Shown here: piece by piece, positions 39,217-49,376 of the stretch
Layout: each line of letters begins with the position of its first letter
Position numbering within the stretch: the first letter of the stretch is position 1
Assembly: GCA_030038075.1 (NCBI GenBank)
Contig: JASHPO010000014.1
Location: 1 to 64,000, forward strand
Source: Nitrososphaerales archaeon
Lineage (GTDB): Archaea; Thermoproteota; Nitrososphaeria; Nitrososphaerales; CADDZS01
Direction: 5' to 3'
Length of the DNA: 64,000 nucleotides
Program-made: the position numbers and the translations under genes
Notes under the pieces: generated by a model
Databases searched by the model: none
What the model was told of the DNA's origin: nothing
The model's input: the letters and a program-made list of their open reading frames with translations, nothing else

Positions 39217-39639
39217 TTGCATATCGTGTCGTTCGTCCCCAGAAGACCTGTGGGAGTCACCACCATTGCTGCCCTTGAAGTCGCCGTGGGAATTTTCTCC
39301 CTGTTCGAAGGCGCTCTACTAGTTACAGACGGGAAGATGGCCGGACTCGCTATCGATACCAAACTGAGCGCCGACATTGGAGCTTTCGGTGTGCTGATAT
39401 CTATTCTGGGGTTATTCGCGCTGTTGGCGAGCTACGGCGTGTGGAACAGAAAACGGTGGGCCTGGACTTACAGTGTGATGATTTGCGGCCTAGGGATACT
39501 GACGAATATAACGGCTTTCTTCTTCGGCTTGACAATTTCAGTCCTTTGTGCGGGATTGGAGGTTATTGTGATCTTTTATCTGACCAGGCCTGATGTTAGA
39601 GCATATTTTCCGAAACTCTATCCAACTACTGGCAAATAG
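39217..39639 (+). CDS. Four-TM membrane protein
   Basis: GVTTIAALEVAVGIFSLFEGALLV... and three more hydrophobic segments. Confidence 0.6.
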   Translation: MHIVSFVPRRPVGVTTIAALEVAVGIFSLFEGALLVTDGKMAGLAIDTKLSADIGAFGVLISILGLFALLASYGVWNRKRWAWTYSVMICGLGILTNITAFFFGLTISVLCAGLEVIVIFYLTRPDVRAYFPKLYPTTGK

Positions 39640-39642
39640 CTC

Positions 39643-40344
39643 TCACGCTTTCGGGAGCGGCATGTACGTGCCGAAGAAACTAATTGTTTTCTCCCACGCG
39701 TCCTTGGCGGCGCTTTCATTGTAGTTCTGTCCGGTCTCATTCGAGAAAGAGTTCCGCGCACCAGGATAGATTTCCACCTGAACTTTCTTGTCCAGCTGGC
39801 TTAGCGTCGTCTCGAGACTTCGAACCTGTTCCACCTTAATTGTCTCGTCCTTGTCTCCATAAACTAGCAAAAGCGGCGCCGTCAAATTTTCTAGCTTTTC
39901 CTTGTTAGGAAGCGCGCTTGCATAGAAGATCGAGGCGGCTGCTATCTTCTTCATGTCGCAGGCAAAATTGAGCGCGCAGCTTGCACCAAACCCGTATCCA
40001 TGCAATCCCACTTTGGAGCTCGCAAACTCTCTTATTGCGATATAGTCGTACACAGATCTCAAAATTTGAAAAGAAAGCTCAGGAGAGACGCTACCTGCAA
40101 GTTTCATTGCCTCTTTCCTCTCTTTCGGCTTTGCTTCGGCGAAAAGGTCCGGCGCTACTGCGACGTAGCCCAAGTTGGCGTAGCGGTCTGCAGTTGCCCG
40201 TATGCTGTCGTTCAAACCCCACAACTCATGCACGACTATCACGACGGGCCTCTTATCTCCGATCGTGGGTCTGCTCAAGTAAGTTGGAACTCTCCTTCCA
40301 CGCGAATCAACAAGAACGGTGTGTCTGCTAAGATAGAACGGCAT
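39643..40344 (-). CDS. Dienelactone hydrolase family protein
   Basis: VIVVHELWGLNDSIRATADRYANLGYVAVAPDLF, GLHGYGFGASCALNFA, YPGARNSFSN. Confidence 0.85.
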   Translation of the reverse strand: MPFYLSRHTVLVDSRGRRVPTYLSRPTIGDKRPVVIVVHELWGLNDSIRATADRYANLGYVAVAPDLFAEAKPKERKEAMKLAGSVSPELSFQILRSVYDYIAIREFASSKVGLHGYGFGASCALNFACDMKKIAAASIFYASALPNKEKLENLTAPLLLVYGDKDETIKVEQVRSLETTLSQLDKKVQVEIYPGARNSFSNETGQNYNESAAKDAWEKTISFFGTYMPLPKA

Positions 40345-40919
40345 ATCAACCGGCCTAGACTTTCACTATTTTAAAACATCGCACACGAACGCAGTACCAA
40401 GTTATGCCAAAACAAAGCGGGATGAGTAAACCAGCAGTGACATTGTTTGCTCGAAGCTACTCGGCCTCATATATAGCCAGTTGACGGTCAAGATAAAACA
40501 ATGGTTCTAGGACTGACCATTCTTGAAATTTGATCCAGAATTTTGAAGACGTGAACCCAACATTCCTCATTCACTTATGTAGTATGAGAGAGTTAGGAAA
40601 AACAATGGGTAGAACAGGTCTCCACCCGACCCTGCCATGCAGTCACTGCAAATTTGAGCCTAGCGAGCTCCTGCTCTAATATAGCCAAACGGGAAGTAAT
40701 ACTTGGCAGTTTTTGCCGAATTCCAGAAAAACTCCGACTGATCTTCGGCCTAGCACGAATGAATTGGTGACCATGGGCATGGCATCCTTGGGGTTTCGCT
40801 GAATTATCGAAATACAACGTATTAATTCGCCTAAACAAAGGCCACTATACTTCACGATACAAGTATCGCACAGAAGATATTCGTCCTTCCGGAAAGTCGT
40901 TAGGGCAGGAAAAATTACT

Positions 40920-41063
40920 CTAGCCAGAACCAATCCGGAAAACTTTCGTTCCGCAAATCGGGCAAACACCTTGGGTCGCCGGTTTGCCGTTTTTCATCGT
41001 GATGTTTTTCGGATCTTTGATTTCTCTTTTCGCCTTGCATTTGACACAGTAAGCTTGTACCAT
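40920..41063 (-). CDS. DUF5679-type zinc-ribbon protein (absent from ORF track)
   Basis: Minus strand reads MVQAYCVKCKAKREIKDPKNITMKNGKPATQGVCPICGTKVFRIGSG*; two CxxC pairs. Confidence 0.8.
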   Translation of the reverse strand: MVQAYCVKCKAKREIKDPKNITMKNGKPATQGVCPICGTKVFRIGSG

Positions 41064-41200
41064 GTTACATCAGGCGAGCTTCGAGCAGCTAAGTATAACA
41101 GCATTACTCAGCAAGTTATTAAGCGAAATCAAGCCCGTGAATATTTATCCCCAGAATTTCTAGATACACTTTTATCAATCGGACGCCCTCTCCAAAGCTT

Positions 41201-41590
41201 ATGAGTATGCTCTTGCAACACCTGTCGAAAGAGTTTATGCGCGAAATCGGCACGAGGTCCAGAGACGTGTATGAAATGATTCTCCCGGCCGTTGACATGT
41301 TTGAAGACGAATCTGATCTTGTGATAGTCCTTGACATGGCTGGCTTTGAAAAAGAGGATATCAAAACGCGACTCTCTGAACACTTTATCACGATTACTGC
41401 AAAACGCGAAAAGATCGAAAAAGACGGTATGAGTTACTGGGAACAACGACCGCTTAGCATACGGAAAAAGATCCCGCTACCTGTGAAAGTCTCGGTTGAG
41501 GAAGATGAAGAGATAAAGGCAAAATACCTGAACGGCGTATTGACAATCAGACTGCCCATGAAGGGCGTGGGCAGGGTTACCGTCGAGTAG
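41201..41590 (+). CDS. Small heat-shock protein (Hsp20/alpha-crystallin)
   Basis: VDMFEDESDLVIVLDMAGFEKEDIKTRLSEHFITITAKRE...KAKYLNGVLTIRLP. Confidence 0.9.
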   Translation: MSMLLQHLSKEFMREIGTRSRDVYEMILPAVDMFEDESDLVIVLDMAGFEKEDIKTRLSEHFITITAKREKIEKDGMSYWEQRPLSIRKKIPLPVKVSVEEDEEIKAKYLNGVLTIRLPMKGVGRVTVE

Positions 41591-41591
41591 T

Positions 41592-43190
41592 TTACTGTCT
41601 GCTATAAACTAGCGAAAATACGAGCACGACGAGCGAGATTACAAAGCTAATCTTGGCGTCAAACTTGCCAAAGTAGGCCGCCGAGACGAACAGTCCCGCG
41701 ATACCTAGACCCGCTCCCAATCCCGGAACGAACTTTGAACTGCGTTTGTCCCGCTCGGCAATCCTTACTCCAGTGGGATCATAATTTTGCTCTAAAAATC
41801 CTTTGAGCAGGGGAAGCACTTCTATTCCCGCGTCAAGGGCCTTGCTGATCTTTTTTATCGCATCTTGGAGCTCGGACCTGTACGCCTCATCAACGAGACC
41901 TTCCTCCTCCAAAAGGTTTCCAAGAATTTTCACAAATCTGAATTGCGGATCTAGGGCAAGGCATACTCCTTCCAGTATCGAGAGCATGCGCATGTATAGG
42001 ACCAGGTTCTTGGGAAGCTTGAACGGAAACTGGTAGATAGTCCTGTTTGCTATCTCCAGAAGTGCCTTCACTTCCGTTTCTTCCACTTTTCTTCCCTGCA
42101 TATCAGCTAGGGCAAGCTCCACGCCTCTGCGGATGACGTAACGGTTTGCATCGGGCTGGACCAGTCCGAGATCGATCATCGTATCAACCACGCGCGATGA
42201 GTTGAAATCAACTAGGGCGGTGTAGAATTTTATGAGCTTAAGACGCGTCTCGGGATCGAGCGAGCCGATCATGCCAAAGTCATACAGGATAATCTGGGTC
42301 GATTTTTTCTCGTCTGGGGAGAGTCTCACTGATATGTTGCCCGGATGCGGGTCGGCATGGAACAAACTCTGGCTCAAGAGCATCATGAAGAAAATCTTGG
42401 CAACGCGCCTTGCGAGTTTACGCCTGTCAACACCTGCTTCGTCGAGAGATTTCAGGTCGAGGATTTTCATGCCGCCGATGTATTCGAGGACGAGAACCCT
42501 TTCGGACGAAATTTTCGGGTAAACTCTGGGTATAATCACATCTTTCTGAGATATCATGTTCTTCTTTATCATCAGGAGGTTCTGTGCTTCCTTCCTGTAA
42601 TCTTCTTCTTCCTTGATGGTCTCAGAAAACTGGTCTATGATTGATTTGGCAGTGAACTGGAGAGATTTGTCGATAAAGCGCCCCACGAGCGGGATAAGCT
42701 TCGTGAGGACTTTGGTGTCGATTTCGATTTTTTCGCGAATCCCTGGCCGATTCACTTTCACGACGACCTGCTCCCCTTTGTATACCGCCCTGTAGACCTG
42801 CCCCAGACTTGCACCGGTAACGACGTCCTTGTCGAATGAGTCAAAAACTTCCGAGATCGAGTTTCCCAACGCTTGCTCGATTGTCGGCCTGACTTCTTCA
42901 AACGGAGCTGGCGGAACCTCGTCCTGAAGCTTTGCAAACTCGTCTATGTATGGCTGGGGCAAAACGTCGGGGCGAACGGAGAGAAGCTGACCCAATTTGA
43001 TGTACGCGGGGCCTAGCTCGATGAATGAATCAACCGCCTTTTTGGCGTGTTTCGTGTACTTAGCGGGATGGACTAGCCTGCCTTCCGCCTTTCTTATTTC
43101 CCGCCGGTCTCTCCTGTAATTGAGGGCGACAGGAAGGAGCTTCCAGATTACCTGAAAGAAGCGCCTGGTCTCCGGCTTGATGAGCGCCAA
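41592..43190 (-). CDS. ABC1/UbiB/AarF family atypical kinase
   Basis: FIELGPAYIKLGQLLSVRPDVLP, KLQDEVPP, GASLGQVYRAVYKGEQVVVKVNRPGI, FHADPHPGN, YDFGMIG. Confidence 0.93.
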   Translation of the reverse strand: MALIKPETRRFFQVIWKLLPVALNYRRDRREIRKAEGRLVHPAKYTKHAKKAVDSFIELGPAYIKLGQLLSVRPDVLPQPYIDEFAKLQDEVPPAPFEEVRPTIEQALGNSISEVFDSFDKDVVTGASLGQVYRAVYKGEQVVVKVNRPGIREKIEIDTKVLTKLIPLVGRFIDKSLQFTAKSIIDQFSETIKEEEDYRKEAQNLLMIKKNMISQKDVIIPRVYPKISSERVLVLEYIGGMKILDLKSLDEAGVDRRKLARRVAKIFFMMLLSQSLFHADPHPGNISVRLSPDEKKSTQIILYDFGMIGSLDPETRLKLIKFYTALVDFNSSRVVDTMIDLGLVQPDANRYVIRRGVELALADMQGRKVEETEVKALLEIANRTIYQFPFKLPKNLVLYMRMLSILEGVCLALDPQFRFVKILGNLLEEEGLVDEAYRSELQDAIKKISKALDAGIEVLPLLKGFLEQNYDPTGVRIAERDKRSSKFVPGLGAGLGIAGLFVSAAYFGKFDAKISFVISLVVLVFSLVYSRQ

Positions 43191-43547
43191 TCACCGAAGC
43201 AGTCTCTTGATTATGGCGAACGCTTTATTCAAGGAGAGAAAGAGCAGGAGAAATTTCAAAAGATCAAAGGAACTGTCCGGCGGTTTCTTGCTTTGAGAGA
43301 GAAACGCAGCTGCCCCGAAGGATAGTAGTGTTTCAGGCGAATCTTTTACGATATGTCCTATTGGATTCGCGCGCGGATCAACATTGTCTCTGTGAATTAT
43401 AAATTTACCTTCATACTCTCTTGCGTGGAGACCGGTCGAGTTTCGATACTGTCTGATGCTTCCTTCTCTGCCGCCGAGAACGGTCTCTTCGAAACCGTAT
43501 TCCTCAACTGAAGGCAGAACGTCTTTTGAGATTGAAATTTCTTCCAC
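43191..43547 (-). CDS. Hypothetical protein immediately upstream of UbiB-like gene
   Basis: Intact 118-aa ORF ending one base before the UbiB-like start. Confidence 0.5.
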   Translation of the reverse strand: MEEISISKDVLPSVEEYGFEETVLGGREGSIRQYRNSTGLHAREYEGKFIIHRDNVDPRANPIGHIVKDSPETLLSFGAAAFLSQSKKPPDSSFDLLKFLLLFLSLNKAFAIIKRLLR

Positions 43548-43932
43548 TGGAATCCAGCGTAGGCAGTTTTCGCCTGAGATAATTCAACCTTTTGTGCTAT
43601 CACATGTTTTCGAAGAGACCGAAAGCATCGAGACTTCATCAAAAGGTACTAGGATCTTTGATTTTCCGCAAATTGTTCTTAAAGGAACCTTAAGGAAAAA
43701 ATCACGTGTTTTCCGAATATCCAAAAGATTCAATAAATCATTAAACTTCAATCGTCATAAATAGGGATGAAAATTGCAGGCAAGAATTTTTCGTGAAATA
43801 GCACCCCTACGTGTTCTGTCGATAAAACATATGGAAGAAATTTCTGCAAGCATTCTTCCCTTTTACGGCTTTGTCAACAAAATACTCGTTGTCAATTATA
43901 CTCGTTTGGCTAATTAGTACCGTGAAAAAAAA

Positions 43933-44106
43933 TTGCCAGAACTAAGGGTGACCATAAGTCACAGAATGGACAAACTGCTGGACAGAATAGTGGATGAGGA
44001 AGGCTTTTTCACCAGCAAGGCAGACCTCGCGAGATTTGCGATGGTCGATTACCTTCATGGGCTCGACATGTTGCCTCCGCAGGCAAAGAGCGGCGAGGGC
44101 AAATAG
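43933..44106 (+). CDS. Ribbon-helix-helix (CopG-like) protein, TTG start (absent from ORF track)
   Basis: (T)TG-PELRVTISHRMDKLLDRIVDEEGFFTSKADLARFAMVDYLHGLDMLPPQAKSGEGK*; RHH pattern. Confidence 0.65.
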   Translation: MPELRVTISHRMDKLLDRIVDEEGFFTSKADLARFAMVDYLHGLDMLPPQAKSGEGK

Positions 44107-44229
44107 ATAAATCGATTTTTTTATAACCAATTCTGAAAATCCATTTTAGCCAGCTAATATCCATGTTTTTACCGTTTTATTGTGCAAAAGTAAAATAAAT
44201 CATCGATCCCGCTCGAACCTTTTGCATTT

Positions 44230-44490
44230 TTGGGCGAAGCGGAAATGGCAACAAATTACGAATTAGGGGCAAATCATATTGCCCTTCTTATGATACTGCA
44301 AGAAGCGGGAAGACTTTCACCTTTTGAGCTGTCTAATAAATCAGGAATCCGTCTGCAGGAAACTCAGCTGATAATAGCGACTTTGATAAGAGATCGACTA
44401 ATTGAGAAATCATCAGACGGCTTTACTAGCTATTTGGACATCACAAAACACGGCCGAGACGTCGTTAATTCCAGGAAAGGACTAACTTGA
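44230..44490 (+). CDS. Small winged-helix protein
   Basis: HIALLMILQEAGRLSPFELSNKSGIRLQETQLIIATLIRDRLIEK. Confidence 0.6.
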   Translation: MGEAEMATNYELGANHIALLMILQEAGRLSPFELSNKSGIRLQETQLIIATLIRDRLIEKSSDGFTSYLDITKHGRDVVNSRKGLT

Positions 44491-44520
44491 CGCTACTCTT
44501 TCGCAAGAGAAGATGGATCT

Positions 44521-44560
44521 AAAAAAATAGTCGAGAGGTTACCCTCGATTCTACGAGGGT
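44521..44560 (-). terminator. Hairpin plus U-tract at the 3' end of the 44551-46236 gene
   Basis: ACCCTCG/CGAGGGT 7-bp stem (44541-44560) spanning the stop codon; A-run 44521-44527 reads as a T tract on the minus strand. Confidence 0.5.
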
Positions 44561-46236
44561 TTTCCTCTACGCATCGCAACTACGACAACACCGATGACGA
44601 CTAGTACCACTACTATCGCTGCTGCAGCTTCGAGGTCTCCTGCGCTGCTTCGGTTGCTACTGGATGTTGTCGTGATCGATTGAGTGGCAGAACTTGTGGA
44701 TTGTGCGCCGCTTTGCGTACTTCCTGTCGGAGCTGTAGACGTAACTGAGGACGTTTGCCCGGTTGATGAAGAACCTTGCGCGGTGGATGTAGTCGTGACA
44801 GCTCCACCGTTTGCGACGTAGTAAGTGCTTGCCGGGTCATCGAAAACATAGACGTAGCCGCCGGATGTCCAATAGTTCGCGGAGTTCAGCTGGAATGTTC
44901 CTGTCGCGTTGGTCTTAAACACGATAACGCTTGGAAATGATGTGGTCACGTTGAATACCACATTGCCCGTCGCCGTAATATTGACTTGCGTCGCCGTGTA
45001 GGTTTTAGACCCCACAGTGATCGTGGTCTGCTTTTGCGACTGCGGGGATGTTTGGGTAACCTGCTGGCTGGAGTTGTTTGAGAAATTAACAACAACGTAG
45101 GTGCTGCTCGCATTAGCGTTCAAGAGCAGCAGGGTGTTGCTCGATCCGTTGACAAGGACTGTGTGTTGTGATTCGACGCTGGCGGTGGAGCTTATAGTCC
45201 CGGTGGTGTTTCGCTGGATGACAACCTTCTGCCCGGTTACAAGGATAGTGAACGCGCTGCTCGAAGAGCTTCCACCGGCTGGTTGCGTTGCAGATACTAT
45301 CAAAGTGCTCGACGCAACCGTCTGCACGCTCGTCGTTACCCCGAGAATAGATAGCGTCTTTGAACTTTGTAGGTCGACTTCCTGCGCAAATCCTACGATC
45401 GTACCGTTTGTTCCGAAGAACTCGCTAGTCCTCGATGCCGTAGTGCCGGTCGAGACCGTGCCGTTGAAGGAGGTGCTTGCACTGCCGGTTCCCTGCCAGA
45501 CCATGTCAGGATAGTTTGATCTCAAAAAGGCGGCTACCCCAACCGAGACCAGCGGCGTTGCGATCGAACCGGTTGCGTTTACAGAAGTCGTTCCAACGCT
45601 CGTTGATTTATAACGCGTTGGGAATATCACTTGAACGTTCCCTGTCACGTTAAGAGAAGCCCGAGTCGTGAAAGTGAATTGTGGAACGCTCACGGACACG
45701 CTGGAAGTTACACCAAGTGGAGCAGTCGTAGTCTCCATCCCGCTTACGCCGGCAAAACCCAGCACGAGTAAGGCGGAGGCTGATGCGTTGACATATGCCA
45801 GGCCAGTGACCGAAGCCGAACTTGTTGCGTTAATTTTGGCCAAACCAGACCAAATAACCTGTTCAACTGCATTCTGATTTACCGCAACGTAGAGCAGAGT
45901 TCCACCGTTGCCCGAAATGCTGGCTTTTACGGTGTTACTTGCATAGCTGGAGGACACGGACAGACTAATAGAAGTGTTTCCTCCACTAGATACACCGACG
46001 TAATTCGTTATGCGACTTGAGAAAGTTCCATTTCCAGCCACGCCAGAATAGAATCCGTTTGCAGTCTGGTACTGGACCGTCGTAGTTCCCAGAAGCGAAG
46101 TCGTGGCGACGTATCGACTGGCCGAAGATTGATAGCTTCCAGTATAAGAGCTCGAGGCCGCGCGGGTAGGTAGCACCAAGACGCTGGAAAGAAGTAGCAC
46201 TCCTAAAACTGCTGTAAGGATTTGTTCTCTTTTCAT
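44551..46236 (-). CDS. Secreted, C-terminally membrane-anchored Ser/Thr-rich surface protein
   Basis: Signal-like N-terminus, many N-x-S/T sequons, Ser/Thr stalk, C-terminal TM (AAAAIVVVLVVIGVVVVAMRRGKPS). Confidence 0.7.
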   Translation of the reverse strand: MKREQILTAVLGVLLLSSVLVLPTRAASSSYTGSYQSSASRYVATTSLLGTTTVQYQTANGFYSGVAGNGTFSSRITNYVGVSSGGNTSISLSVSSSYASNTVKASISGNGGTLLYVAVNQNAVEQVIWSGLAKINATSSASVTGLAYVNASASALLVLGFAGVSGMETTTAPLGVTSSVSVSVPQFTFTTRASLNVTGNVQVIFPTRYKSTSVGTTSVNATGSIATPLVSVGVAAFLRSNYPDMVWQGTGSASTSFNGTVSTGTTASRTSEFFGTNGTIVGFAQEVDLQSSKTLSILGVTTSVQTVASSTLIVSATQPAGGSSSSSAFTILVTGQKVVIQRNTTGTISSTASVESQHTVLVNGSSNTLLLLNANASSTYVVVNFSNNSSQQVTQTSPQSQKQTTITVGSKTYTATQVNITATGNVVFNVTTSFPSVIVFKTNATGTFQLNSANYWTSGGYVYVFDDPASTYYVANGGAVTTTSTAQGSSSTGQTSSVTSTAPTGSTQSGAQSTSSATQSITTTSSSNRSSAGDLEAAAAIVVVLVVIGVVVVAMRRGKPS

Positions 46237-46394
46237 TTCTTTTTCACTTGATTCGGAACCTTATATTTTTCCTAAACACATCAAAGAAGCCTTGCATGAT
46301 TATCGTTTATGAAGTCCAACTATAGATGAAAATTTAGTAATAAATTAATCTCACATTTTGGTGACCAGTTGGCCAAGACGCGATACAATAGCCC

Positions 46395-46953
46395 TTAGGG
46401 ATAAGTTTCGTTTAACGGATTGTTTGGTTTCCTGCTCTTGCGCTGCAAATCAGGATCCCCGGAACTTTCCTGCAATGCTATTTCACAAGAATGTGTGCCC
46501 AAGGACTCGTAGCATTTATTGCGGAGAATCGCATACTTTCTGTTGTAGAATACTTCAGCCATTCCCTGAATCACTCTGAACAAGAAACTGCATTCGTCCT
46601 CGGGAACGGTTTCTCTTGTACCGCAGCAGAATACGCACCCTTTCGAGATGATCCTGATCCACGAACCATTCTCGTCGCACATGACCAAAAATTTACCCCA
46701 TCCGGCAGCCGAAGCCAAGCTTTGAAGGTTAGCGATGGTTGTCGGCAAGGGATCGGAGACAGCTCTTCTCGCGTATGAAGTACCATACTGATGCCCTATT
46801 TTTTCAATAATAGCGAATCCCCCAACGAGAATTGCCTGATCAATTCGCTCTCAACCTCGGCCATATGTCGGCGTTCAGTAGGAAGACACGTGTATTTTGA
46901 CGCTTGTTTTGTACTGTTCCATCAGCCAGATTGAACTCGAAGAAATCTCTCAT
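46395..46953 (-). pseudogene. V4R-domain protein disrupted by a frameshift
   Basis: Segments MRDFFEFNLADGTVQNKRQNTRVFLLNADIWPRLRAN and VGGFAIIEKIGHQYGTSYARRAVSDPLPTTIANLQSLASAAGWGKF...NKCYESLGTHSCEIALQ lie in different frames. Confidence 0.55.
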
Positions 46954-47153
46954 CGTATTAGAGTCAAGGTCATTACCCAAGAGCGAGATCCTTCACCTTG
47001 GTCGCGTGCTTGCTCGACAAGCTTTTTGGCCCAGGATCCCATCTGGTCAAGGAGCAGATAATATCTGAAATCGCAAAGTTCTTTCACACCGGACAATCGA
47101 GCAATATGACTACGCTGACTGAAGCAATATCGAAAGCAAGAATCCTGTGATGC

Positions 47154-47933
47154 TTAACGAAATTTCTCACGAATTAGTTTCACGTCGTCTCTCGATAGTC
47201 GCCACCCCGACGCCCCGCAGTTTTCTCTAACATGATCAGGGTTGTCGGCCTTTGGGATTGCGACGACATTCTCTTCCGAGGTGAGATAATTCAGTATGAC
47301 TTGAGCTCGCGTCCTGCCATATTTTGATGACAACTCGCCGATCAAATCCTTCCTCTGCCGCAAAGCTCCTCCTTTGAGCGGAGAATATGCCACGACAGTA
47401 ATTCCCTCTTTCTTGCAGTAGGGAATCAAATCATCTTCAATTTCACGCTGGTCCAGACTGTACTTGACTTGGTTTGAAACGATATCTTGGGAGGAAAGGG
47501 AATCTCGCGCTTCTTTCAACTCTTCAACGGAAAAGTTGCTTACGCCGATGTGTTTTATTTTGCCCCGCTTTACGAGTTCTTCCATGGCATGCATAGTCTC
47601 CTTGATCGGAATGCTGCGACTAGGCCAATGAAGCATGTATAGATCGACATATTTGACTCCCAGCCGCCTCAGACTGCCTTCGCAAGCTTTCAAAACGTCG
47701 TCAAAACGAAAGTTATCTGTCCACACCTTGGTGGCGAGGAAAACGTTGTCTCTGATGCCTTCGATAGCTTTACCCACAATTCCCTCGGTCCCGTAAACTT
47801 CGGCCGTGTCGATATGAGTCGCTCCAAGAGAGACTCCTAGGCGCAGGGGCTCCACACCGTCTCTGTAATTCCAAGTTCCCTGGCCGATCTCCGAGATTTT
47901 GATTTCAGTTTTTCCGAGTCGTTTGAAGTTCAT
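47154..47933 (-). CDS. Aldo/keto reductase
   Basis: IGQGTWNY, HIDTAEVYGTE, YVDLYMLHWPS, KHIGVSNFSVEEL, PIPKA-like VVAIPKADNPDHV. Confidence 0.92.
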   Translation of the reverse strand: MNFKRLGKTEIKISEIGQGTWNYRDGVEPLRLGVSLGATHIDTAEVYGTEGIVGKAIEGIRDNVFLATKVWTDNFRFDDVLKACEGSLRRLGVKYVDLYMLHWPSRSIPIKETMHAMEELVKRGKIKHIGVSNFSVEELKEARDSLSSQDIVSNQVKYSLDQREIEDDLIPYCKKEGITVVAYSPLKGGALRQRKDLIGELSSKYGRTRAQVILNYLTSEENVVAIPKADNPDHVRENCGASGWRLSRDDVKLIREKFR

Positions 47934-48023
47934 GCAATCGCTTGAAAAGCATTTTGATGTAATGAGGATTTCTGAGTTTCGAAACTCAAAAACCTAAATT
48001 TACGGCGGTTTCAGAATCCAGCG

Positions 48024-48443
48024 ATGCAAGAAAAGGCGCGAACACTAGAAATAGATTTGACTAGTTTCCTCTTGTTTGTCGCAGGGGTATTTTTCCTTCT
48101 CGAGGGACTGATCCACTATGAGGATTTTTCGTTACTTCCAATGCTGACAATGCGGTCTCGGCGGTCTTGGTCATTGGGAGCGTCGCGGTCGCACTCATCT
48201 ACATCGCGCTGGGCTATTCATGCTGGAAGAACCCAGCTGATCTGGGCTTTGCAACCGCGATGTCGGCAATACTTTCTGCGGCATATTTCATACTCGAAGT
48301 AGTCGAAGCTGCAGCCCAAAGTTATATTTTCAGGTAGCCTTTAACTATGCTCAATTTCTCTCAGGGTACGGTTCAGTCACAATTTTTGTTGAGCTGTTGA
48401 TAGCATTCTTCTCTTTCAGAGTCTACAGATTGCTATCAAACTA
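48024..48443 (+). pseudogene. Small 4-TM membrane protein broken by two frameshifts
   Basis: Three successive frames give MQEKARTLEIDLTSFLLFVAGVFFLLEGLIHYEDFSLLP / NADNAVSAVLVIGSVAVALIYIALGYSCWKNPADLGFATAMSAILSAAYFILEVVEAAAQSYI / FQVAFNYAQFLSGYGSVTIFVELLIAFFSFRVYRLLSN*. Confidence 0.6.
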
Positions 48444-49376
48444 GCCGATCAGATAAGCTAGACCGAACCCCAGTCCGACGCTTACCATCGTGGCAAAGGC
48501 CCATCCACCAATCAAATTCATGAGCTCTTTTCGATTTACGACTGAAGGTCTATGCGCGATTCCCGCGCCGATCATGCCGCCGATTACGACCTGAGTCAGA
48601 GAGACCGGGACCGACAACGCTGTGAAAATCGTAGTGATAATGGCCGAGCCCAGCATCGCGGAGAGCGTCTTTATCTGACCCAGTCCGACTATCCTGTCCC
48701 CCACAACTTTGGCTATTGACTTGCCAAAGAGTATCATTCCGCTAGCCGTCGAGACGAATACCGCTAATTCGAGAAGGAAGGGCGACCCGGCGATAGAACT
48801 CGTCCTTGCAAAAGAGACTATCACGCCGATGTTGTTTGCGCCTAGGGCAAACGAGACGTAGAAAACGGATATCACGAGTAACATGCGGTTGGCCAAACTG
48901 ATGGTCGAAAGAGCTGCTCTACTCTCAAACTTCACCACAATCTCGTAGGTGAGGATGGTAACGAGCGCGCACAAAATCGGGGCGGCTATCCAAGAGCCGA
49001 CAATCTTCACCACACCTTCGACGTTTACAGAAGAGTGGCTTGCGAGCGCGGCTCCAATGAATGAGCCGACGACGCAGTTGGAAAGACTGACCGGTAAGTG
49101 AAGAAGCGTCAACGCTATCAGAAGACTGACTGAAACGATGACGCCTGCTACAACCGCTGAAAAAGGAATGCTCGAAGATACCATTTTCCCGATGATCGAG
49201 CTTGACATGCTTCCTCCAAGTACCAGGAGGCCTGCAAAGACACCACCTACGGTTAGGGCTAGTGCGAGGTTGTAGCTCGTAAGGTTTGAGAGATTGCCCG
49301 TCGTAAGTCCGGAGTTGTTCCATCCGAAGGCGAAACCTAAAACCAGTAGCAAAAGCAGAAGGAAAGATGTGTCCAC
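48441..49376 (-). CDS. Inorganic phosphate transporter (PiT family)
   Basis: GFAFGWNNSGLTTGNL and ALGANNIGVIVSFA duplicated PiT motifs; polytopic. Confidence 0.88.
   Translation of the reverse strand: MDTSFLLLLLLVLGFAFGWNNSGLTTGNLSNLTSYNLALALTVGGVFAGLLVLGGSMSSSIIGKMVSSSIPFSAVVAGVIVSVSLLIALTLLHLPVSLSNCVVGSFIGAALASHSSVNVEGVVKIVGSWIAAPILCALVTILTYEIVVKFESRAALSTISLANRMLLVISVFYVSFALGANNIGVIVSFARTSSIAGSPFLLELAVFVSTASGMILFGKSIAKVVGDRIVGLGQIKTLSAMLGSAIITTIFTALSVPVSLTQVVIGGMIGAGIAHRPSVVNRKELMNLIGGWAFATMVSVGLGFGLAYLIG

Noticed and set aside
40380-40920. Gene-free stretch with ORFs 40593-40838 and 40676-40969 on the minus strand
   Set aside because: The translations did not assemble into a recognisable protein in any frame; noncoding or old decayed DNA cannot be resolved by eye.
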